Source of the DNA: Deltaproteobacteria bacterium
GTDB lineage: Bacteria > Desulfobacterota > Dissulfuribacteria > Dissulfuribacterales > QOAL01
Reading direction: 5' to 3'
DNA: 64,000 nucleotides
Assembly (NCBI GenBank): GCA_026986785.1
Contig: JALSNW010000031.1
Coordinates: 1-64,000 of the forward strand
Numbering within the stretch: the stretch's first letter is position 1; each line of letters opens with the position of its first letter. The notes beneath the pieces were generated by a model. That model was not told the DNA's origin. It was given only the letters and a program-made list of their open reading frames with translations, and searched no databases. The translations under genes were made by a program, and so were the position numbers. Below are positions 18,411-27,367 of the stretch, in pieces.

Positions 18411-19628
18411 TTATTGTATTCTTACCAGACTCCAGTGGGAACCCATGCATCTTAGGAGCAGAAGGGATTTGGCTGATAGACCCGAATGATCCCTCTTGTT
18501 CGGGGAGAAGACGCCCATGACCCCGGCAAATGGCGCCATCTTTTTTTCAAGGCTCGTCCTTATGGCCCTGTGGCTCAGGTTGGCTGCACTTGAGATGGCC
18601 CGACAGGCAAGGCGTAGGCCGTCCCATGCCTGTCCGGCAGCAAGTTGTTGCTCCGGGGCCATGCTCTGAAATTCTGATCCCCATGCATCGATGAATCTCA
18701 TGGTTGGGAAGTAGGAGAGAGAACTTCTGGGTACATATTGCCAAAAGAGTATGGGGGGGACTGCAGCATAGATTAAGCTCCCTACTGGTAATGACAGGGT
18801 ATGGGGGTCGGGGGAAAAAAGTTGGTGACTCAAGGCCATTGGCACATCCATACGTTTTAGATCTTTTTTTACCAATGGGGCCGATGCCCAGGAGGCCCAT
18901 ATCAGCGTTATATCTGGGGCACATCTGGAAAGGTATTCGAATTTCATCCCTATGTCTTCCTGATTTGGGTTGAACCTTCCAAGGCAAGTGATCTTCATTC
19001 CATATTCTGGTGCATATCCCCTTATCCAGAGGCCAATCTTACGAGTTGTCTCGGTATTGTCCATGAGTCCGCCCAATGTTTCATAGTCTTTACTCCTGAA
19101 ATACGAAAAGAGTGCCTTGAGTTCAGCATCGAAGTTTACAGTGGTGGAAAACGTCCAATTTGTCTTGGTGCCAGTGAATCTAAAGATGGGGTCAATGCCC
19201 TGGATGAGTATCAAAGGGATCTTGTTCGATTCAGCATACCTCCTCAGCAACATTACATTTGATGTGTCCGTCGGTCCCAAGAGTACTGAGGCACCAAATT
19301 CAAGCTCCAGACGTTTAGCCCCGGACAGAAGCTGGTTCTTTAGCCCTTGGGTGTTGAAGACAGCAATGTTTAGTCTTTTCCCCTTGACCCCTCCTTGGGC
19401 ATTGATCTGCTCTGCTGCAAGCCTTATAGCCTTGTAGGCGGCAGCGCCATTCAGGCTACCAGGACCACTGAGATCCAGCAACACCCCCACGGTAATTGTA
19501 TCACTCTGGGCACAGCAAGGTAGCGGGCACACTATGGCTGAAAGACAGTAGAGAAACAGGGCAAGAAGAGGACGGATCGCCCTTAAACCTATGAGTTGGT
19601 CAAATCTTGGCAAGGTCTTTTTTCTCAC
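18411..19628 (-). CDS. ABC transporter substrate-binding protein, branched-chain amino acid type
   Basis: A 405-residue periplasmic binding protein of the Leu/Ile/Val receptor family (peripla_BP_6). A signal peptide covers about residues 1-41 (RPLLALFLYCLSAIVCPLPC), then the mature start TITVGVLLDLSGPGSLNG. A second conserved block, LGPTDTSNVMLL near 117, follows. The mature N terminus may be lipidated but there is no clean lipobox. No permease or ATPase of this transporter is nearby. Some proteins of this kind act as sensor inputs. The ligand is unknown. Confidence 0.82.
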   Translation of the reverse strand: MRKKTLPRFDQLIGLRAIRPLLALFLYCLSAIVCPLPCCAQSDTITVGVLLDLSGPGSLNGAAAYKAIRLAAEQINAQGGVKGKRLNIAVFNTQGLKNQLLSGAKRLELEFGASVLLGPTDTSNVMLLRRYAESNKIPLILIQGIDPIFRFTGTKTNWTFSTTVNFDAELKALFSYFRSKDYETLGGLMDNTETTRKIGLWIRGYAPEYGMKITCLGRFNPNQEDIGMKFEYLSRCAPDITLIWASWASAPLVKKDLKRMDVPMALSHQLFSPDPHTLSLPVGSLIYAAVPPILFWQYVPRSSLSYFPTMRFIDAWGSEFQSMAPEQQLAAGQAWDGLRLACRAISSAANLSHRAIRTSLEKKMAPFAGVMGVFSPNKRDHSGLSAKSLLLLRCMGSHWSLVRIQ

Positions 19629-19665
19629 AACGTATGGGGCCAGAATGTCCGAGTAAAGAGATGGG

Positions 19666-20514
19666 TTATCTCAGGCGTTTGAGTTGTTTCTTTGCCGCCT
19701 TGGCTTGAGGAGTTCCAGGATACCTCTTTGTGAGCTTTTTCAAGACGATCTTTGCGCTTTCCTTGTCTCCCAATCTGGCAAAGGCAAACCCCTCCTTGAG
19801 AAGTGCGTCTGGCACCTTGTTGCTCTTGGGGAACTTGCTTATGACCTTTTGATATTCAAGGATGGCCTCTTCAAACCGAGAGAGCCTGTACTCGCAGTCG
19901 CCTATCCAGAAGTGGGCATTCGCAACGGTGGGTGCCGTTGGGTTTTGTTTGATAAAGGCCCTTAGCACCTTTTTGGCCTCTGTGTACTTACCTTCTCTGT
20001 AGAGTTCTAATCCCTTTTGATAGAGGTCTATCTTGGCTTCCTCAACTTTTTTCCTGGTCTCTTCCGCCTCTTGGGCTGCAGAAGCTGAGGTACGGATGGC
20101 CTTGACGTCAGCCCTGAACTTGTCGAGTTCTGTCTGGAGTTCTTCCTTTAGATTTGCGATCTCGCGTTCTTCCTGTTCCTGTTTATAATTGGTCTGTTCC
20201 AAGAGACCATTTATCCTCATGAGTTCGCTTTCCAATGCGTCCAACCTGGCATTGAGTCTGGCATAGGATTTTCTGAGGGATTCGGGACCATTGCCCTTTT
20301 CGTTCTGTAAGTTCAATGACATCTGTTTCTTGATGGATTCTATTTCTCTGTTTATGCGCTGGTTTTCCACCTGTAGGCCAGAGACGTTGCGTTCGAGCAT
20401 ATTGATCTGGGCCTGGGGGGCACAGCCCGAGATTATCATCACACATACAGAGGCAAACAAAACGGATTTGAAATCAAAGGGATAGACAATCGACAGTTTT
20501 TTATTCGGTTTCAT
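19666..20514 (-). CDS. cpoB: CpoB/YbgF-like Tol-Pal accessory lipoprotein
   Basis: A 282-residue protein with a lipoprotein signal (lipobox IISGC, Cys31), a coiled coil of about residues 37-140 (heptads, E and Q rich) and C-terminal TPR repeats (DLYQKGLELYREGKYTEA and two more). This is the YbgF/CpoB layout, which links Tol-Pal outer-membrane constriction with peptidoglycan synthesis. The lipobox differs from the soluble E. coli form and would anchor the protein. It follows tolB by 18 bases in the same operon, supporting the call. Confidence 0.88.
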   Translation of the reverse strand: MKPNKKLSIVYPFDFKSVLFASVCVMIISGCAPQAQINMLERNVSGLQVENQRINREIESIKKQMSLNLQNEKGNGPESLRKSYARLNARLDALESELMRINGLLEQTNYKQEQEEREIANLKEELQTELDKFRADVKAIRTSASAAQEAEETRKKVEEAKIDLYQKGLELYREGKYTEAKKVLRAFIKQNPTAPTVANAHFWIGDCEYRLSRFEEAILEYQKVISKFPKSNKVPDALLKEGFAFARLGDKESAKIVLKKLTKRYPGTPQAKAAKKQLKRLR

Positions 20515-20532
20515 ATCGACACCTGTATAGTT

Positions 20533-21795
20533 TTATTTGAAATTATTTGGCCCCCAGAAAGGAAAGTAATCACTCTGGCCATAATCTATAAGTAGACGTT
20601 GGTTCTGTCCATTGGCAAACATGACGAAGAGGCTTTTTTTGCCCCGTGTCCTGGTAGAGCTAAAGAGGATCTGCCTTCCATCTGGTGACCACGAAGGATT
20701 TTCGTTGTTGGCTTCAAAGGTCAACTGGGTTGGATCACCTCCATCAGGGGAGATTGTGAATATCTGAAACCTGCCTCCTATTCGGCTGACATAAGTTATC
20801 TTTTCACCAGTGGGAGACCATTGAGGGTCTGTATTGTAACTACCGGTAAAGGTGAGCCTTTTGATTTTTCCAGATCCAAGCTCAAGTATGAATAGCTGGG
20901 GGCTGCCGTTTCTATCGGATACGAAGACAAGTCTTCTACCATCTGGGGAAAAAGAAGGTGAACAGTTGATTCCTGGCCCTTTAGTGAGCCTTTTCAACAC
21001 CCTTCCATTGAGATCGATGAGATAAATGTCTGGGGAGCCGCCCCTGCTCAATGTGACAGCGAGCCTATCTCCAGACGGTGCCCAGGCGGGTGACATATTG
21101 AGCCCTTTGTAACTGCTCAATTTTCTGATCCGGCCGCTTTTGGTGTCTTTGAGATATAGGCATGGTCTGCCTGAGATGAAGGACGTGAACGTGATCCATC
21201 GTCCATCAGGAGAATACCTGGGGGACATCACTATGCTTCTTTGTCTGGTCTCCTGACGGATATTCATCCCGTCGAAATCGGCTGAATAGACCTCGCTTCC
21301 AGATCCCTGCCTGGATACGAAAAGGATCCTGGACAGACTGATCCCTGGCCTTCCAGTGATGGCTTTGACTATCTCGTTACTAAATCTATGGGCCATCTTC
21401 CTTAGATCATTGATGGTGCCCAGATACCTTCTGCCAACCAGCATGGAATTGGTGGAAAGGTCGACCAGTTTCAGCACTACACTGAGGGATGAATCCTTTC
21501 TATCCATACTGGTATCCACCCTATAATCTATCTTTTCATCTCCTGCCTGATAAGGCGAATCAAATACAGAGAAAAATCCGTGAAAGATGAGATCAGATTT
21601 TAGGATGGAAGTAAGCTTTTTGGCTGCCTGCCTGTTTTCAAATGTGTTATTGGACAACTCTGGCTGGGATAGGGCGATAGGGATCTTTTCCATAAAGGGA
21701 GAGGATATGTCGATATATATCTTGGCCCATACAGGCCGAGCCAGTATCAGAAAAACAGTAAAGACGACGGTTAGGATATTGATTTTTTTGTTCAT
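20533..21795 (-). CDS. tolB: Tol-Pal system beta-propeller protein TolB
   Basis: A 420-residue periplasmic protein: signal peptide (residues 1-24), an N-terminal alpha/beta domain (about 25-160) and a six-bladed propeller of WD40-like PD40 repeats, each with a SPDGRWI-type signature (SPRYSPDGRWITFTS, PAWAPSGDRLAVT, PSFSPDGRRLVFVS, PQWSPTGEKITYVS, PSWSPDGRQILFSS). TolB binds Pal and keeps the outer membrane attached during division. Only cpoB accompanies it here; tolQ, tolR, tolA and pal are elsewhere. Confidence 0.95.
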   Translation of the reverse strand: MNKKINILTVVFTVFLILARPVWAKIYIDISSPFMEKIPIALSQPELSNNTFENRQAAKKLTSILKSDLIFHGFFSVFDSPYQAGDEKIDYRVDTSMDRKDSSLSVVLKLVDLSTNSMLVGRRYLGTINDLRKMAHRFSNEIVKAITGRPGISLSRILFVSRQGSGSEVYSADFDGMNIRQETRQRSIVMSPRYSPDGRWITFTSFISGRPCLYLKDTKSGRIRKLSSYKGLNMSPAWAPSGDRLAVTLSRGGSPDIYLIDLNGRVLKRLTKGPGINCSPSFSPDGRRLVFVSDRNGSPQLFILELGSGKIKRLTFTGSYNTDPQWSPTGEKITYVSRIGGRFQIFTISPDGGDPTQLTFEANNENPSWSPDGRQILFSSTRTRGKKSLFVMFANGQNQRLLIDYGQSDYFPFWGPNNFK

Positions 21796-21811
21796 GGCCC
21801 TTAAATATAAA

Positions 21812-21844
21812 AGGCCTCAGCCAATATGCAATCGGCTGAGGCCT
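21812..21844 (-). terminator. Terminator of the sulfur-relay operon
   Basis: An 11-base stem, AGGCCTCAGCC (21812-21822) with its complement (21834-21844), encloses an 11-base loop. On the minus strand it is followed by TTTATATTT. It ends the cluster at 21880-24488 just before tolB, whose start lies 17 bases beyond. Confidence 0.7.
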
Positions 21845-21879
21845 GAATTTTTCGATTTGACGTTTTAAAACGGCAGCTA

Positions 21880-22071
21880 CTACCACCAACTGACGGTTTG
21901 ATCAGCCTCGAAGATCTTCTCGACTAAAATGTCATAATTGGGGTCTCCCACATAAAGATTGAATTCCATGGGCTCCCTGTCGCGGTTGAGTATCTCAACA
22001 AGTTTTTTCACGTCCTCATTGGGTTCTGACCTATAGACATGTAAAATTTTCATCTTTTTTTCGTCGCTCAT
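21880..22071 (-). CDS. Short TusB/DsrH-like protein of the sulfur-relay cluster
   Basis: A 63-residue protein with an opening KKMKILHVYRSEPNEDVKKL and a C-terminal DQTVSWW. Both resemble the ends of TusB/DsrH subunits (strand with HxxxxSP-like start, closing VxSW), but the usual proteins are about 95 residues and no internal cysteine is present. I start it at ATG 22071 after GGAGG; another ATG at 22086 overlaps the previous stop (TAATG). It is the last gene of the cluster. The assignment is tentative; it may be a small protein specific to this cluster type. Confidence 0.5.
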   Translation of the reverse strand: MSDEKKMKILHVYRSEPNEDVKKLVEILNRDREPMEFNLYVGDPNYDILVEKIFEADQTVSWW

Positions 22072-22085
22072 ACCTCTTCCTCCCA

Positions 22086-22427
22086 TTAGTCTTCAGAGCA
22101 TGCTGGTGGTGGGGTCTTGGTCTGCTTTGGCAAGCCATAGGGTATGATCAGATCGGCTTCCCTAAGTTTTTCCCCAAGTTCTTCCAAGGTGATCTTGGTC
22201 ATTTGTACACCTTCTACGGCTTCACCATCGACCGTGAATGCCTCGCCTTCCATGTCCATGATCCACTCGATGTTTTCTTTGACATAGTCTGAAAAACGAG
22301 GATATTCATTATGAAAGAAGACAGGGTAAGCGTAATGGTTCTCCACCGCAAGCCCTAAGGCTGAACGAACGGCATCCCCAGAATACATCCTGTTTGGTAA
22401 CAGAAAATAACACTTTTTGGATTCCAT
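22086..22427 (-). CDS. DsrE-like sulfur-relay protein, second copy
   Basis: A 113-residue small protein with MESKKCYFLLPNRMYSG at the start, a beta-alpha pattern AVRSALGLAVENHYAYPVFF and later EELGEKLREADLIIPYGLP. This fits a DsrE/DsrF-fold protein. The C terminus is TPPPACSED, and Cys110 with Cys6 are its only cysteines. It is 18 bases after the other DsrE-like gene and followed directly by the TusB-like gene, so the four small proteins may form a complex that passes persulfide sulfur. Function is inferred from context and fold. Confidence 0.6.
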   Translation of the reverse strand: MESKKCYFLLPNRMYSGDAVRSALGLAVENHYAYPVFFHNEYPRFSDYVKENIEWIMDMEGEAFTVDGEAVEGVQMTKITLEELGEKLREADLIIPYGLPKQTKTPPPACSED

Positions 22428-22445
22428 GTTTAAAAGCCTCCTTTA

Positions 22446-22778
22446 TTACAACACCAGATATTTACCGCACTCGTCTATGATGGCGCCATGAAATGCCTGG
22501 GTCCTCATCTGGCGTGCAGTAAGACCTTTTGGTACATCCTTTTCCACATCGTAACCTTCGCAGGTGTAGCTATCTGCACATATGGCCAGCTCTTCCACAT
22601 CGCACATATTGGCCAGTTTTACGAAGTCTGGATGTTTGGTCAGGTGGATGGATTTAAATGTAAAAAATATCTGCACCTTTTTCCCAGCCCTCACCGCTGC
22701 AGCGGTAACGCCCAAGATATGCCTCATGTGCTGGGGAGAGGTGACAAAGATTCCGAGTTTGTTTGGATCAGCAGACAT
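22446..22778 (-). CDS. DsrE-family sulfur-relay protein
   Basis: A 110-residue protein of the DsrE/TusD fold: LGIFVTSPQHMRHILGVTAA as the first strand-loop-helix, KKVQIFFTFKSIHLTKHPDF and a C-terminal GAIIDECGKYLVL. Cysteines at about 59, 67, 73 and 104 could carry sulfur. DsrE-like proteins pass persulfides with TusA. The start has GGGAGG upstream. It follows tusA in the same operon (57 bases), as is usual in sulfur-oxidising or -disproportionating bacteria. Confidence 0.75.
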   Translation of the reverse strand: MSADPNKLGIFVTSPQHMRHILGVTAAAVRAGKKVQIFFTFKSIHLTKHPDFVKLANMCDVEELAICADSYTCEGYDVEKDVPKGLTARQMRTQAFHGAIIDECGKYLVL

Positions 22779-22835
22779 TGATATTGAACCTCCCTTTCTT
22801 CATTAAATAGAAGAATAAGAATTTGAACTTAAGAC

Positions 22836-23093
22836 CTATTTTTTCTTGATGTAAAAACGGATGAACCCTTCGTCCTCTATCTCACCCAGGTATTCATGTC
22901 CGGCCCTGGCACACCAACCTGGGATGTCATTTCTTGAGCCAGGATCTGTCCCAAGTACCTCAAGGATCTCCCCTGAGTTGATCTTGCCTATCTCCTTCTT
23001 GGTTCGTAGAAGAGGCATGGGGCAGCTAAGACCTTTTGCATCCAATGTCCTTGCTACTTCTAAGCCTTCAGGGGCCTTTTTGTAGTCACTCAT
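22836..23093 (-). CDS. tusA: TusA-family sulfurtransferase
   Basis: An 85-residue TusA/SirA fold protein with the CPxP active site in LDAKGLSCPMPLLRTKKEI (Cys24). The cysteine binds persulfide sulfur and hands it to DsrE-type partners. A second region, DPGSRNDIPGWCARAGHEYLG, is the conserved hairpin of the family. It sits 45 bases below a YedE-type transporter, and this arrangement matches the clusters called YTD in sulfur disproportionators. The start has GGAGG nearby. Confidence 0.93.
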   Translation of the reverse strand: MSDYKKAPEGLEVARTLDAKGLSCPMPLLRTKKEIGKINSGEILEVLGTDPGSRNDIPGWCARAGHEYLGEIEDEGFIRFYIKKK

Positions 23094-23138
23094 AATTCCT
23101 CCTTTTTATTCTTGATTTGTTCAGCCTTTAACTGAATT

Positions 23139-24488
23139 TTACATTTCCACAATAAGCTTGTTGGACTCCTCGTTCCAATCAACGATTATGTACCATGCAA
23201 CCATGGCAAAAACGATTAGGGCAATAGTGCCTCCGTACCCAAGGACATCGGGGAGATAGATGTGTTTTCCAAGTTTGCTGCCGACATGTGTGGGACCAAC
23301 GCCTTCCATATGGATCGCCTTGAACCAATGGACCATGATAGCGTTAGATATACCGAAAAAGGGTACCACCAACCAGAGCTTGATCTGGCCTTCGCCAACG
23401 CGCCATAGGGTTCCGGTACCGCATCCACCGGCAAACATGGCCCCAAGGCCAAATAGAAAACCACCGAGGACGCCACCCCAGCCAAAGGTTCCTCTAACAT
23501 AGTTCACTGGGTCTAAAACCCGTCTTGCTACCACCACGGCCTGTTCAGAAGCATCCACCACATCTTCGACCGTATCAGCGAGATCAGGGTCTTTTATCTC
23601 TTCAGGGTCGAGGTCGCCTACCGCGTCCATGAGTACAGACTGTACGGCAACTGCCGAACCCCTCTGTGGTACAGCGTATTTCAATACGGCACAACCAATG
23701 GCAACGATCAGGATACTGAGTGCCACTGATTTGGCCAGGGTACAGTCACCTGTCATATGGGGTTCTCTGAATGCCTGCACCATGCACCAACGTCCCCTCT
23801 GCATGGTATAACCTAGGCCTGCCGATATCAGGAGTATGCCACTGAGGGAGGCCTTGTAGGCATCATTCATACCTGCATAGTGATATCCTCCCCAGATGAC
23901 TGCTGCAAATGCCGCTATCCCCAGGATGATCTTAAGGGCATAGGGGAAATCGATGTTTTTCCCACCACTCGTACCCCAGGTGATGTGTTCCATCTCCCAG
24001 TAGATATATTTGAGGCCCAGGATGACCCCAATGACCAGGCCAAGCCACATGGTAAAACCATTTGCAGCCAAGTTGCCAATGGCATTGTACATACCTCCAA
24101 CATTACAGCCGCCTGCAAAGGCAGCTCCAATGCCCATGAGGATTCCTGCTATCACCGCCTTTACCAGTTCCCAAGGAGGCGGAAACTTGAATGAAAAATC
24201 ATTGCCGAGGCAGGCCGAGACGAACGCCCCAGCCAGGAAGCCAACACCAATGACCGAGCCGGAACTGAATAGTACGCCACCAGGTTTATGGCTGAAGATG
24301 CCTATTCCATATAGGATCCATTCTCCCCAATTCCTCACAGCACCAACAGCACCCCAAGGCCTCCACCATGCCATGATCAAGATACTAAGCAATGCAACTA
24401 TTATACCTGATACAGTTGCATTCCACTCGGTCTGGCATAGGATCTTGAAGAAATTTTTGATCTTTTCGTTCATTATGCTCTCGCTCAT
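23139..24488 (-). CDS. YeeE/YedE-family sulfur (thiosulfate-type) transporter
   Basis: A 449-residue membrane protein made of two YeeE/YedE halves, with about ten membrane helices. The family's conserved cysteines are present: GGCNVGGMYNAIGNLAANG near 125, RGRWCMVQAF near 235 and GGCGTGTLWRVGEGQIKLW near 360. E. coli TsuA, the founding member, imports thiosulfate. An acidic central loop (VLMDAVGDLDPEEIKDPDLA, about 285-315) is unusual. It heads an operon with tusA and three small DsrE/TusB-like genes, suggesting uptake of sulfur and delivery to the relay. The actual substrate is unknown. Confidence 0.87.
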   Translation of the reverse strand: MSESIMNEKIKNFFKILCQTEWNATVSGIIVALLSILIMAWWRPWGAVGAVRNWGEWILYGIGIFSHKPGGVLFSSGSVIGVGFLAGAFVSACLGNDFSFKFPPPWELVKAVIAGILMGIGAAFAGGCNVGGMYNAIGNLAANGFTMWLGLVIGVILGLKYIYWEMEHITWGTSGGKNIDFPYALKIILGIAAFAAVIWGGYHYAGMNDAYKASLSGILLISAGLGYTMQRGRWCMVQAFREPHMTGDCTLAKSVALSILIVAIGCAVLKYAVPQRGSAVAVQSVLMDAVGDLDPEEIKDPDLADTVEDVVDASEQAVVVARRVLDPVNYVRGTFGWGGVLGGFLFGLGAMFAGGCGTGTLWRVGEGQIKLWLVVPFFGISNAIMVHWFKAIHMEGVGPTHVGSKLGKHIYLPDVLGYGGTIALIVFAMVAWYIIVDWNEESNKLIVEM

Positions 24489-24718
24489 AAGGTGGTTCCT
24501 CCCCTCATGTCCGGTTACGGCTTGAATGATCGGACTGCATAACCTAAGGATTGTTCATTGCATGAAGCAGATGATAAAGTTATTACTAATATGCAAATTG
24601 ATTCGTGTGTACCAAAATTCACGCACTGTGTCAAGGTTTAGTTGAACGGCTATTCATTATTAATCCAGGCTGTTTATCGGCGTTGGCCTGGTACTCGGTA
24701 GGAAGGAGATATCCAGAA

Positions 24719-27367
24719 GTGATTATAAAAATCTTTTTTTTTAGTATCTTACTATTTTGTATTCCAATGATTTCTAAGTTTGGTTTCGCCCAAACTCAAC
24801 CCCAAGGCCTGGTAAAAAAAATTTTTCCAAATGGACTTACTGCTGTTATCAAGGAGAGCCCTAGGGCCCCGGTTGTGGCAGTGCAGGTCTGGGTCAAGGC
24901 AGGCAGCGCTTATGAGAAGGATTCCCAGGCTGGCATAACGCATCTCATCGAACACATGATCTTCAAAGGGACCGAAAAGAGAAGGGCAGGGGAGCTTGCA
25001 AGGATAATAGAGTCCCTTGGGGGCACCATAAATGCCTATACCTCTTATGATTACACTGTATATCACTGTGTCGTGCCCAGCACTTATCTCGCTACAGCGC
25101 TCGATGTCCTGGATGATGCGGTTTTTCATTCCATCTTCGATCAGGGGGAGCTGGAAAGGGAAAAGAAGGTTGTCCTGGAAGAGATGCGCATGAGAGAGGA
25201 CAGGCCCAAGGTGATGCTATATGAAGATCTGATGAAGACCTCTTATTCCTCATATCCATATAGACGTCCCATCATCGGCTACGAGAACACGGTGATGTCT
25301 TTGACAAGGGAAGACATCCTCTCCTATATGGCAGAAAGATACAGGCCTTGCAATATTGCTGTGATAGTTGTTGGAGATGTTGATCCAGATAAGGCCGAGG
25401 ACTTGATCGGTCAGTATTTTGGTAGGGAAAAACGTTCTTCCTGTACCCCTTTGGTCTTTCCTCAAGAGCCGAGACAGACCGAACCGCGATATAGTGTCAG
25501 GCCAATGGATTGCCAAGAGGGCTATCTTGCCATCTCTTTTTCTGGTTTACCATCCTTCAAGGATAGTGATGTGCCAGCCCTGGATCTGTTGTCTGCCTAC
25601 CTGTCAGATGGAGAAAGTTCTTTGCTCGTGTCCATCTTGAAGAATAGGCTCCAGATAGTCCATTCAATCCATGCCTCGGCATTCACGCCGGAAGGTCCAG
25701 GGCTTTTTGAGATCACGGCAAATATTGACCCAGACAAGACGAGACACGTGCTTGTTCAGACCCTGTCGGAACTGTTCAGGCTCAAGGAGACCGAGATCTC
25801 GCCAAAGGAGTTGAAAAGGGCGAAGACCCAGGTGTTGACCGATTTTCTATTCAGCCAGGAGACCATGGAAGGGGAGGCAAGAAAACTCGGTGTATTTCAA
25901 ACCCTCGCAGGAGATGCCGCCAAGGAAAGAGATTATCTTGAAAAGATCAAACAGGTGACAGCATCCGATATAAAGGAGATCTGTCGGAAATATTTTGACC
26001 CCAATGCCGTAAATGTTGTCATGGTAAGGCCTGAAAATGCCAGGATAGCCTTGGACCGGGCATTTGTTGCTGGTGCAATACAACAGGCATTGAGCGATGT
26101 CCATGGCCAGACAAACGGTGTGGCGACTGGTTCAGCCGCCAAGATAAAACGTTTTAGTCTTGCCAGCGGCGTCACGATCCTTGCCATGGAATCCCATGAT
26201 CTTCCCACAGTAGCCGTCAAGGTGGTGTTCCCTGGTGGGCTGAGATACGAGACACCTGAGAACAATGGGATATTCAACCTCCTGGCAAAGGCCTGGAACA
26301 AGGGTACAACCCTACATAGCGCAGACGCCATCGCAGAGATCACCGATGGCATGGGGGCCACGATTTCAGGTTTTTCAGGTCAGAACTCCTTTGGGATCCA
26401 GGGGAGATTTACCAGCGAGACCTTTAGAAAAGGCCTGGGCCTGTTGGTGGAGATCCTCCTATCCCCCACTTTCCCTCAAAAAGAGGTGGAAAAGCTAAAG
26501 CCCTTGATACTGGCCCAGATCAGGCAGCAGGACGATTATCTCCCTGGTGTGGCCGTTCGGGAATTCAGAAAGCTGCTCTTTTCTCCCCATCCTTATGGAA
26601 TGAATATATTGGGCAGGCCAGAGACGGTGATCAAGCTGGATTCCGAGGACCTGAAGCAGATTTACAGGTCTTATGTAGTGCCGGATCGGGCAATCATCTC
26701 GGTGGTTGGCGACATTGATGCGGAAAATCTTAGACAGGAACTCGATATCTTGTTGAGATCCTGGCAGAATGAATCAAGCCTCTTTCTGCCCACGCCCCCA
26801 GATCCAGAGCCACTTTCATCTCCAAGGATTGTGTCCATCCATAGGGAGAGGCAACAGGAGCACATAGTTCTTGGATTTATGGGCCCGGGCCTTACGAGTC
26901 AGGACCGTTTCCCACTCGAGGTCTTGAATGCCATCCTTTCTGGCCAGGGTGGTAGGTTGTTTACGGATCTACGGGATCAGAAGGGCCTGGCCTATTCTGT
27001 GACCTCTTTCACTGGTTTCGGGATCGATTATGGATCCATTGCCTGTTATATAGCATGTGAGCCCCAAAAGAAGAACGATGCAGAGAAGGGATTGTGGAGT
27101 GAGATCTATAGGGCCCAAAAGGAGGCCCCTCTTGCCGGGGAAATAGATAGGGCCAAGAACTGGCTGATAGGACGCTATCAGATCTCCCTACAGACCCCTG
27201 GTGCAAAGGCCATGGACATGGCACTCAACGAACTCTATGGCCTGGGGTATGATTTCTCCGATAGATATCCAGAAAAGATCAGAAAGGTTACTGCCAGACA
27301 GGTACAGGAAATGGCAAAGAAGTATTTCAGCTCCCAGGCATATGTGTTAGTTACAGTGGGTCCTTAG
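24719..27367 (+). CDS. M16 family zinc peptidase, two-domain
   Basis: An 882-residue pitrilysin-type peptidase with a signal-like hydrophobic N terminus (IIKIFFFSILLFCIPMIS). The active half has the inverted HxxEH zinc motif in HLIEHMIF, with a downstream glutamate in EREKKVVLEEMRM. The second half (about residues 480-880) has the same fold but no HxxEH, as is usual in two-domain members where it serves as a lid. I place the start at GTG 24719 because GGAAGGAG lies upstream; the open frame extends to 24605 without support. It probably works in the periplasm. Its stop is followed at once by nadK (TAGATG). Confidence 0.86.
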   Translation: MIIKIFFFSILLFCIPMISKFGFAQTQPQGLVKKIFPNGLTAVIKESPRAPVVAVQVWVKAGSAYEKDSQAGITHLIEHMIFKGTEKRRAGELARIIESLGGTINAYTSYDYTVYHCVVPSTYLATALDVLDDAVFHSIFDQGELEREKKVVLEEMRMREDRPKVMLYEDLMKTSYSSYPYRRPIIGYENTVMSLTREDILSYMAERYRPCNIAVIVVGDVDPDKAEDLIGQYFGREKRSSCTPLVFPQEPRQTEPRYSVRPMDCQEGYLAISFSGLPSFKDSDVPALDLLSAYLSDGESSLLVSILKNRLQIVHSIHASAFTPEGPGLFEITANIDPDKTRHVLVQTLSELFRLKETEISPKELKRAKTQVLTDFLFSQETMEGEARKLGVFQTLAGDAAKERDYLEKIKQVTASDIKEICRKYFDPNAVNVVMVRPENARIALDRAFVAGAIQQALSDVHGQTNGVATGSAAKIKRFSLASGVTILAMESHDLPTVAVKVVFPGGLRYETPENNGIFNLLAKAWNKGTTLHSADAIAEITDGMGATISGFSGQNSFGIQGRFTSETFRKGLGLLVEILLSPTFPQKEVEKLKPLILAQIRQQDDYLPGVAVREFRKLLFSPHPYGMNILGRPETVIKLDSEDLKQIYRSYVVPDRAIISVVGDIDAENLRQELDILLRSWQNESSLFLPTPPDPEPLSSPRIVSIHRERQQEHIVLGFMGPGLTSQDRFPLEVLNAILSGQGGRLFTDLRDQKGLAYSVTSFTGFGIDYGSIACYIACEPQKKNDAEKGLWSEIYRAQKEAPLAGEIDRAKNWLIGRYQISLQTPGAKAMDMALNELYGLGYDFSDRYPEKIRKVTARQVQEMAKKYFSSQAYVLVTVGP

